This document shows, piece after piece, positions 55,234 through 64,000 of a stretch of DNA of 64,000 nucleotides. The position numbers and the translations under genes are program-made. How positions within the stretch are numbered: the stretch's first letter is position 1; each line of letters starts with the position of its first letter. The notes under the pieces were generated by a model. The model saw only the letters and a program-made list of their open reading frames with translations, made no database searches and had not been told where the DNA came from. Source of the stretch: Puccinellia tenuiflora (taxonomy: Eukaryota; Streptophyta; Magnoliopsida; Poales; Poaceae). Where the stretch lies: positions 496,001 to 560,000 of the forward strand of contig QRDG01001992.1 in assembly GCA_012064385.1 (NCBI GenBank), given 5' to 3'.

Positions 55234-58200
55234 GAAAATGTTGGGAATATGCCCTAGAGGCAATAATAAAATGGTTTATTAAGCATATTCAAGTTTATGA
55301 TAATAGTTTATTATCCATGCTATAATTGTATTAAATGGAAACATAATACATGTGTGGAATATAAACACCCGGAGTCCCTAGTGAGCCTCTACAGGACTAG
55401 TTCGTTGATCAAGAGATAGTTAGAGTTTCCTAACTATGGACTTGTTATAGTCACTTGATAACGGAGTCATATCATTAGGAGTAATGGTGTGATGGACATG
55501 ACCCAAATAAAGAGTTGCAATTAATCGTGTCACAAAAGTTTTGTTGTCAACACTTTTAATATGCCAAATATAGTTTCCTTGGACCATGAGATTATATCAC
55601 TCCCGTTCACCGGAGGAATACTTTGTGGACATCAAACGTCACTTCGTAACTGGGTGATTATAAAGGTGGCTTTCAGGTATCTCCGATGGTGGGTTGTTGG
55701 GTGATATGAATCGAGAGTGGAATTTGTCCCTCCATGTGAGACTATGAATAGAGATTCCACAATGTGAGACTAAAAGGGACAAACCAATGTGTTTGGTTAT
55801 GTTGTGTATTTTAGTGGTTTTATCGTGAAATTGTTTCATGGGTAAAAGATTTGTTGGAATAAGTTTAGAAAGCTTAAACCTTGCATGTTTATGTATCAAG
55901 TGGCACATATGTAAAGTGCTATGTTGGTTAAAACTTGACACATAAAGGTTTTGATGATGGTGATCATTGAATTTTGGTTTAGCTTGTCTAAAGAGATGTA
56001 GGTGTCAAGAATATGAATTTTGTCAAAAGTTGTAAAATAATATTCATGATTTACTTGTCGTGTTTTTGAGAAACAAGACATACCTACAAAACTACAAAAG
56101 AAGAAATAGAAACTTTAAATACGAAAGTGACTAAGAGTCATTCTAGTTTAAGTTTAAATCATAAAGTAATTGTTACTTGATTTTGTGAAAAGAATGTTTC
56201 ACATATTTATCTGGCAAAAGAGTTTGCGTGGAATAAATAAAACTTAGAGCTGGCAAAGTGCTGGTGTTTCGTATATGAGTTCTCGTATCTTAAGAGTTAA
56301 GAGTTTTGGAGGAGTCCAAAGTGTCGAGAAAGTGCATAAGAAACTGAGTGAGATCTAATTAAGATATGTGGTGACATATATTAAGTTAGAGCAGAAATTA
56401 ATTTCCATAATCAAAATATGTGGTGACATATGTTTGAGTGGGAGCTAGTTAATCATGGTCAAATATAAAGATAACATATTTCTGAGTGGGAGCCAAAGTG
56501 GCTTCACAATTTAATATGTGTATGAGGTATATTTGAGTGGGAGTTTACAACATAGTGTTTGAATGAAATGGAGATTTCATAAATGTTGTAAATGTTGTCA
56601 TGGACCAATGCATAACTTATGAAGTTAATTTGAACGTCAAATATTCATGTAGATGAATGTATCTATGGAGGATAGATAAGTTTGATAAACATTAAAGTCA
56701 GATGTTTAACCTAAATATTTTTGAAGGAGTTCAAAATGAAACAAGAGAAGAATGGTTCATCTCATTGTGATATATAGGTGAAGCATTGAGTTAGAGAACT
56801 CAGTACAAAATTGATGGTTAGAGGATATGTTGGAATTCAATATGAACTGTTCATAGATCTCAACATATAAGAACCATATGTTTGTATATGACGATATGTG
56901 ACCCAAGTTCTTAATTGTAAGAACATGTTGAATGAGGAGTCATTTTTCATGAGATTGAGATAAATTTAGAAAATGGTGGACTTGGTTGAAGTCATAAAGC
57001 CAGACTAAATTAGGGATCTCTCAATATCGGAGTAGCACAGCGAAAGCATGATCGGAAATATCAAAGTGACAAGGCTCACTGTTGATTTGTTAAGTCAACA
57101 ACATATAGGAGTATATGATTAATTCAAGGATTGGAATAAGATATAATATTTTGGTTTGAGAAAGTTGTTTCAAGATTGAGTGAGTTCCAGATGCATGTGT
57201 TATGAGAAAGTCCATTTGACTAATCATACATATGGGCATGAAAGGATATGATTATCTCACTCTATAACCAAACATATTATATGCATTATATGATAATGGT
57301 TTTATCATGGGATGATAGGAAGTTTATCATGTGATGATAAAGTAATGTCAAATTAGATGACAGTTACAATTTTGCAAAGGACATAAAGAGCTGTAAAGTA
57401 CAGAGCACGGACAGAACCTCTTCCACAAGCAAACATGATCAGCACTGAGACTTCATGAGTGAGACTCCATGGGTGTTGGATCGCGGAAATGTAAACTAGA
57501 TTATTGACTCTAGTGCAAGTGGGAGACTGTTGGGAATATGCCCTAGAGGCAATAATAAAATGGTTTATTAAGCATATTCAAGTTTATGATAATAGTTTAT
57601 TATCCATGCTATAATTGTATTAAATGGAAACATAATACATGTGTGGAATATAAACACCCGGAGTCCCTAGTGAGCCTCTACAGGACTAGTTCGTTGATCA
57701 AGAGATAGTTAGAGTTTCCTAACTATGGACTTGTTATAGTCACTTGATAACGGAGTCATATCATTAGGAGTAATGGTGTGATGGACATGACCCAAATAAA
57801 GAGTTGCAATTAATCGTGTCACAAAAGTTTTGTTGTCAACACTTTTAATATGCCAAATATAGTTTCCTTAGACCATGAGATTATATCACTCCCGTTCACC
57901 GGAGGAATACTTTGTGGACATCAAACGTCACTTCGTAACTGGGTGATTATAAAGGTGGCTTTCAGGTATCTCCGATGGTGGGTTGTTGGGTGATATGAAT
58001 CGAGAGTGGAATTTGTCCCTCCATGTGACGGAGAAGATATCTCCAGGACTTCTCGGTAATATAGCATCAAGAGTCTGCAGACATGTGATTAAGTTGTAAT
58101 CACCGGGATCCTATATTATGGACGAGTAAAGAGAACTTGCCGGTAACGAGATTAAACTAGACATGGGGATGTCAACGATTATATCTCGGGCAAGTAAAAT

Positions 58201-59446
58201 ATCGTGAGACAAAGGGAATCGTATATGAGATTAATTGAATCTCCGGCATCGTGGTTCAATCGAGAAAAGGTTTTCGTTGAGTGTATAGGAATTAATATGG
58301 ACATCCCGGTCCCGCTATTAATTATTGATATGATCATGTCTATGCATTCTCGAACCCGTAGGGTCACACACTTAACGTTCCGATGAAATTAGGTTTTGCG
58401 ATGAATTAAATGATGAAGTGAACGAATGGTGATTCGGAGTCTCGGATGGGATCCCGGACATCACGAGGAGTTCTGGAGGAGTCCGGAGAATAAGATTCAT
58501 ATATGGAAAGTGGTTTCCGGAGGTTTCGGAAAAGTTCCGGAAATTATTTAAAGGGTACCGGAAGGTTCCGGAATGTTCTAGAAGAGTCTAGAAGTGGGAC
58601 CGCATATTTTGTATGGGGCCCACATGGTGCAAAGGGGTGCTGCCACCACTTGGTGGGGCGCACCACCTAAGCCCATATGGGGGTGCGGCACAAGGAGGGG
58701 AGACCCACTCCTAGTTGGACTAGGAGGTGGGCTCTCACCCCTTTAGGAAAGGGGCCCAAGGAGGAGTCCTTGTTGGACTCCAACTTGGGGGGCAAGACAA
58801 AGGGGGGGCCGGCCGGCCCTGCCCTTGCCCTAGCCGCCACCTATATAAGGAGGGGTAGGGGGGGGGGCGCACCACAACCTTGGAGGCAGCCGCACCACCC
58901 CCCCTAGCCGCACCCCCCTCTCTCCCATCTAGCCCTAGCCGCACCCCTTCTCTCCCGGAGGGCTGCCACACATCCACCTCTCCACCATAGCCGCACCACC
59001 CCTATGCCCTAGGGCTGCTGCGCCGCCTTGTCCTCTCCCTCTCCTCTTGCTTGGCTTGGCGAAGCCCTGCTCGCGGAGATCGTCATCGTCACCGGCACTA
59101 CCGTCGTGCTGCTGAGATCATCAAGGCCACGTCGTCTCGCTTGCGGGATCAAGGAGTCGACGTCTTCATCGAGCTGTACGTGTGGACGCTGCGGAGGTGC
59201 TGCCCGTTGCTGCACTTCACCGGATTGGATCTCGAGGATAATACATCTCCTCGCGACTAGACGAGTCTAGTTGCGGGGACCGACTAGCCAACCCCTGCAC
59301 CGACAAAACGCGTTTGTTGATCTTCGAGGGTAAGAGATTGGATCTCATCTTCGCTATCTTCATCTCGTAGATCTAGATCCTTGGGGTTTATTCCGCTTTG
59401 CCGCGTAGAAATTTTTTGTTTTCCATGCTGCGACCCCATCAGAAAA
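55234..59446 (+). mobile_element. Angela/BARE-like Copia deletion derivative, TSD GAAAA
   Basis: Insert 55239-59441 (4203 bp) with GAAAA at 55234-55238 and 59442-59446. The first 501 bp (55239-55739) match 57528-58028 with about one difference. Then the rest of the 5' LTR, the PBS and most coding DNA are missing, leaving about 1.8 kb of non-coding interior up to the PPT (caagtgggagac) and a full 3' LTR. Intact TSD with a deleted middle means one insertion followed, or accompanied, by an internal deletion. Confidence 0.9.
57528..59441 (+). repeat. Full 3' LTR, Angela/BARE-like
   Basis: 1914 bp, TGTTGGGAATATGCCC...CGACCCCATCA, preceded by the PPT agtgggagac typical of Angela/BARE/WIS elements. 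TATATAAGG at 58842-58850 is the likely TATA box. Confidence 0.88.
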
Positions 59447-59786
59447 TTAGTTGGGGATCGAAATGAGGGAGATCAGCTCGACCGGCCGGTCCGTGCGCGC
59501 TATGTAGTACTACCTACCGCTGGCGAACCATATCTATGGTTCGCCAGTGACACTTAACTTACCGCTGGCGAACCGCTAAGATAGTTCGCCAGTGGTAGGT
59601 GGCGCCGTTAGGGTTGCTCGAACCCGCGCTTACCACTGGCGCGCTGGGAACTTTGTGCGCCAGTGGTACTTGTCTTACCACTGGCGAACAGGCATGCATG
59701 TTCGCCAGTGATATGTACCGCTGGCGAACGTTGTTTTCCTGTTCGCCAGTGAGGCCCCGGCGGCTATAGCCCTTTTCCTACTAGTG
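59442..59786. repeat. Right subterminal repeats and terminus of the CACTA element
   Basis: Ten or so ctggcgaac/gttcgccag motifs in both orientations, ending ccttttcctactagtg. Confidence 0.85.
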
Positions 59787-62700
59787 TCTGTAGGGATCAT
59801 GCCCTTTTTAAAATAGGCCAAGATCCCTGTGTTCTGTGCTAGTCCCTGGATCGAATAGCTAGCACCACAGTTCAAGATGTAATATCATGCAAATGCGTCA
59901 AATATCTGTTAAATCGAAGATCCAGAAAAGTAAAACATTACAAGTTGCATAGCACAAGGCTAGCATATTACGAAAACTCAGCAGCAGAAATCATATAATA
60001 GCATGGAGTCCTCATCATCTTCATGTGCCACAGGCAGACATGTTGGTTGCAGACTCGAAACCTATAGCGTTCCTTACTCAACGTCAGACGAACCTGCAAC
60101 GATAGAAGCGTTGCAGCCAAAAATTGGTCAGAACCATTTGAATGGATCTGGCAAATGATACTTGTGGACTCATAAAGGCAAACTTCTAACATCTACATGC
60201 ATATTTGGCTGGTGGAGTTGACAGGCTCTTGCGCAAAGCAATATTTTATCCTATACTTTCAAAAATCATTTCTTTCTTTCAAAAACTTAGGAGACATTCC
60301 TGGGCGCACCAGTGTCTCAAATCCCCCCATGTTCTCCCATCAAATTTTAATTTAGAAATTGGAATGAATGAGATTTTTTTGTCGACCACCTTGCTTAGTT
60401 ACTCAAATTGTCCATAACCGGGGACACAGCTAAGATCTTAGTTTTATTTACTCTCGAGAGTTTGTGACACTTTCACCACTTGACTTCATCAACCCATTCT
60501 GTCCTTGACCTTCTTGAAGTGAAAAGGAAAGGTGAAGATGAAGACGAGACCTTTGGGAAACAGTCCCCTGTTCCTCTGGCAGACCCATACAAGACATTCA
60601 TCCGCTGCGAACTGCCGGAATCAGGTTCCTAGAACTTACTTAGTCAAGGCAGAGCCATAGTACCAAGTGGCTGCACTGGAAGTAAACTAGACACGGGGTG
60701 ACATGAAATCTCAAAACCCTAGGTGATCTTTCACAAGTGTACGTATTCAGGTTCACCCATGGAAATGGGCCTGAATAGCCACTCAACTTCGCCTCCATCA
60801 TACGGACCAATACCACCTAGGTAGTTCATTAATTTAGTAGAATTTTTCCTTAACTCAACTATAATAAAACAATTCAGTTTTGCATCAAGCAATTCCACTA
60901 AATTAAATAGGTCACTAGCCAACTAGTCATGTGGCTATCCTAACAGGTTTGCATAGCATATAACTTTAATAAAAACAGCCTATCATGCATGCTACTGGAA
61001 AATAGTCTACAATGCAATATAGTAAAGTAGTAGGTCATTTATGCTGGAGTATCACTTGCCTTTTGAAACTTGTCGTTGCTCACACACTCTTTTCAACGTA
61101 AGTCGTATCTCTCCGTTCAATCTAAACAATATAAACAAACAACAATAAATAACCACCCAACAAACAATAAAACAAGCACAACATCAAACATGGACAACAA
61201 TAAAACAACAAGGTTAATAGTCCAAGTTCATCACATAATTCAATATACAAAAAGAATTATTGTAATGAGGTCTAGGTAGGTCAAAGGTCCAAGGTTTACA
61301 ATTTGGATATGGTCAAATTGCAAACTAGGTCAAAGTTTGCAACACAAGTCACTAAGAGATTTTAAACCATTTTCAACATGTTCATGATGAAATGGTTCAA
61401 CCAAAATGGGTTTTGGTTATACTGGACAGAGGGCTAAATTATCAAACATTTTCCCTAAAGAAAATAATTAAAACAATAATAAAATCATTTTCAAACTCCC
61501 AAAAAGGGCATGAACACTATTTTATATAAAACAATGATTCAAAACATTTTATAAAATTTTGGGAAAGGTCTTATTGGACAGAGGACATCTATACAAAACT
61601 AACCCAATTCGATTTACTCAAAAAAAATCTATTTTTAAACTAAAGTTGTGCCAAAATTACTCAAATTAAACATTTGAAATTTGAATAATTTAAACTAACT
61701 CAAAACAGAAAACTAAAACACCAGAAAGATTCTACAAGTTCTAAGGATTTCAAATATATAAAAATATTTGAATTTGGCCGAACAGATAAAAAGATATGAT
61801 GGTTCTAAGATCTAGGGGTGTTCTTGCAAAACTGCCATTTATTTCTAATTCGGGAAATTCACAGAAATTCCCTGGCTGACTCGGATCTGACTGGGCGCTG
61901 ACTGGATCTGACGTGGCGCTGACTGTGCAGTGACGCAGCAGTCACGCGGCGCGATGGGATTGGCCGGTACCGGTTCACACGTCGATCTAATCTGGGTCGT
62001 TGATTCAAGATCGGACGGATGTGGACGATTTCATCCGCGCCCGGCGGCGGTGCTCACCGGAGTTGGCCGGAAAAGCGGCGGCGCGGCTCGGGTGTCGACG
62101 TCGAGGATGCTCCGGTGGTCCCCGGGGGAGGCGAAACCGATGACGGCGTGCGCCGCGACGAGGCGGAGTCGATGGCGAGGGGGTCACGGTCGATGGCGTC
62201 CTGGGGCAGCGGCTGGAGGCAACCGGGGGTGCGGCGGCGTACGGTGAGCTCCTGTCGTGTACGTCCTCGACGATTCGCTGCGGGAGAAAAACGAACGAGG
62301 TGTCAAGGACGTGCGCCTCAGCGTGGGAAAGACGGGGAGGCCAGAAAGAGGCGGCTCGGTTGCCTACCGTGGCCGGAGACGATGAAGAACGGCGGTGGCG
62401 TTACCGAACTTCGGCGAGTGATTCCGGCGGCCTGGCGGCACAAAATGAAGGGGGAAGAGGGGGAAAATAGAGAGGAGGTCTAGGGCTTTATAGAGGTAGG
62501 GCTAGGGTGGCCGGATAAGCACGGAGGGAGGAGATCGAGGCGAGGCAGTCGCGGCCGGAAAACTCGGTTGGGAGGTTAGGGAAGGGCTGACGTCACCGCT
62601 TGCATCATGGCGGGCTCCACCTGTCAGCGACGAAAGAAAAAGAGAAAGGAGAGAGAGGCCGGGCTGCGGGGGTGCTGGGCTGGTCCTGGGCCGGTTTGGG

Positions 62701-63357
62701 CAGCTGGCCCCTTTCTCTCTTTTTTTTTTTGTCTAAAGCTTTTTCCTTTTTCTTTTCTCTGTTTTCTTTTATAACTTTTCAAATAATGCTCCAAATCAAG
62801 TGAAATAAATTTGTAAGAATTTGTAAAATTCAGAATAATCATTTGGGACATTTGGCAACCTTTTCCAAAATATTTTATTTTGAAATAAAAACAAATATTA
62901 CATAAATGCATAATTGACATGTTTATGTCATCTTAAATAAATAGGGTTTTATAAATTCTTTTGAATTAAAAGAAAATCCAGAAAAATACTATGAGCAATA
63001 TCATTCACAATGATAAACTCAATACATTAGTTTGGGTCAAAGTACTTTATTTAAGTAGAGTTTCATAAATCCTTTATAATTACAAATACCCATTTAATTC
63101 TGGGCTTTGTCAAAATATTTGAAATACTTTGCCAAAAAGGTTTTTAGGATTTTATAGAAATCCAAATTAAGTATTTTATTTACAAAACTTGAAAATGAAG
63201 GACAAAAGAATATTTAAAATAATAACCCTTTGAAGAAATCAAAATAATCTTCAAAGATGGTTTTTCTTGATATTGGAGACTTTATCTATTTAATAATAAA
63301 AGTTTTAAATTTTTTTTGATTTTTAAAACATTCCAAAATTTGGGATGTTACAGTGTC
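59784..63357 (-). mobile_element. Solo LTR (3.56 kb) with 5-bp TSD GTGTC
   Basis: The insert 59789-63352 is bounded by GTGTC (59784-59788 and 63353-63357). Minus-strand boundaries are TGTAACATCCC at 63352 and ...GATCCCTACA at 59789. I find no PBS, PPT or second terminal repeat, so it reads as a solo LTR. A GC-rich section (61900-62640) yields open frames on both strands without known domains. Confidence 0.75.
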
Positions 63358-63537
63358 GGTGTCTTAGCAAGTTTTTGTTGGAACTTAATGACTTCAGTAA
63401 GATTGCATTTATCAAAATCAATTTCATCATCTTTAAATAAACTAGGAGGATCCTCTTTAGTGGTTTGGATAGTATAAACTTTAACAGTTTTCCTATTCAT
63501 TTCAGCAATTCTAGCTTCTTCAGCCTCTCTAGCCCAC
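63358..63537 (-). pseudogene. Gag fragment, N-terminal partner of 51032-51606
   Basis: The minus strand encodes WAREAEEARIAEMNRKTVK through KCNLTEVIKFQQKLAKTP, the charged linker before the protease in Triticeae gag-protease elements. Removing the solo LTR, the CACTA element and one TSD copy joins its last proline codon to the Asp-Ala-Ser codons at 51606 in frame. Its other end is cut by the LTR starting at 63538. Confidence 0.75.
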
Positions 63538-64000
63538 TGATGCATGTAAAATGCATACATGAACTTCGCACTATAATACTTGTATTCCATTCATATTTGC
63601 ATCATATAAGGGGTATATTACTGTTATTTAATGACTTTTGGTAATTAATAATGATTTCCCCTATTTATGGAATTAATCCTGCGCAGGCAGAAAAACTCTA
63701 TTTCTTTCCTTATTTATTTTAGGGCCTTAACGACGTCATAATGAGCTGCAAATTTACGGGGATCATTTTTTTGGAAGGAGGAAGACCTCGGAGCGAAGGA
63801 AGCAAGCAAACGGAGGCCAGAGGGCCAAAAGAGGGTGCCCCATGCGGCCCCTGTACCTGGCCACATGGGCCCACCTCTTTTGGGCCTCGTGGCTCCGTTT
63901 GCGTCGATCCTTCTTCCCGAAGCTTCTTCGTGACCTAAAAACTCCTATATAAAGAGCCCCCCGAGGAGTTTCGCAAGGGGGCGGAGGAGAAACACAAAAC
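63538..64000 (+). repeat. LTR of a further Gypsy-type element, runs off the window
   Basis: TGATGCATGTAAAATGC onward matches the LTR at 49053 and the reversed piece at 9802, including a TATATAAAG box at 63946-63954. It is inserted in the gag fragment. Only its first 463 bp are visible. Confidence 0.85.

Larger units (their letters stand above)
51607..59786. mobile_element. Non-autonomous CACTA transposon containing a Copia insertion
   Basis: Perfect 14-bp inverted ends CACTAGTAGGAAAA at 51607 and, reversed, at 59786. Subterminal inverted copies of CACTGGCGAAC (51630-51780, 59515-59755) are typical transposase-binding repeats. The flanking triplets are CCG (51604-51606) and TCG (63356-63358 after removing the solo LTR), a 3-bp TSD with one transition. 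Without the Copia insertion the element is about 4 kb and has no transposase. It carries the hairpin array at 52741-54264. Confidence 0.88.
38504..63537 (-). mobile_element. Gag-protease LTR element split by several insertions
   Basis: Own segments, right to left in reading order: gag fragment 63537-63358, protease fragment 51606-51032, 3' non-coding 51031-50555 and 42150-40110, PPT, and 3' LTR 40109-38504. A plus-strand LTR element (42151-50554), a CACTA element (51607-59786) and a solo LTR (59789-63352) separate them. No reverse transcriptase or integrase follows the protease, so it is non-autonomous. The 5' LTR lies outside the window. Confidence 0.8.

Noticed and set aside
54721..55325. 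Frames of 134-149 codons on both strands
   Set aside because: Products of a GC-rich 65-bp direct repeat; one runs into the Copia LTR.
61930..62483. Frames of 105-154 codons in the solo LTR
   Set aside because: Low-complexity Gly/Arg-rich, inside an LTR, with no homology recognised.

Overview
The window looks like intergenic chromosome from a Triticeae grass (wheat, barley or Aegilops type). The evidence is the density of nested LTR retrotransposons, an Angela/BARE-like Copia LTR, Stowaway-type MITEs with CTCCCTCCGT termini, CACTA elements with subterminal repeats, and one GC-rich grass-style gene. I see a single convincing host gene, an R2R3-MYB transcription factor on the minus strand (21496-22757, two exons). 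I see no rRNA gene, tRNA gene or CRISPR array. Family names are from memory of element types; no database was searched.

Layout. 1-13157 is a mosaic of broken elements: a minus-strand LTR fragment (1-1320), a non-autonomous gag-derived element (1321-5505), a decayed plus-strand Copia interior (5506-9154), an inserted Gypsy LTR piece (9155-9802), the Copia LTR end (9803-11017), and a Gypsy gag start, primer-binding site and LTR (11018-13157). 13158-31170 is the lower-copy island. It holds an almost intact young Copia element (13719-18694, TSD GTAGG), the MYB gene, GC-rich retroposons (two with 16-17 bp target duplications), and a 2.5 kb CACTA element (25301-27796). That CACTA carries a Stowaway MITE, which in turn carries a hairpin MITE with perfect 97 bp arms. 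31171-38503 is LTR-element material containing a TRIM and a small LTR.

38504-63537 is one minus-strand gag-protease element split by later insertions. Its 3' LTR is at 38504-40109. A plus-strand gag-only LTR element (42151-50554) sits in its 3' non-coding part. An 8.2 kb CACTA (51607-59786) cuts its gag-protease reading frame. That CACTA holds a deleted Angela-like Copia element (55239-59441, TSD GAAAA), and a 3.56 kb solo-LTR-like element (59789-63352, TSD GTGTC) landed at the CACTA's right terminus. Another LTR starts at 63538 and runs off the window.

The elements are mostly non-autonomous: gag or gag-protease frames with no reverse transcriptase, deletion derivatives and MITEs. The nearly complete Copia has a frameshift and a stop codon in its 3' part. 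The most unusual feature is an array of eight 170-199 bp tandem units inside the large CACTA (52741-54264). Each unit folds into a hairpin, and the two arms change together from unit to unit. Also notable are a conserved block just after the gag stop in three otherwise different elements, repeated polypurine-tract-like motifs inside gag regions, and the GC-rich retroposons.
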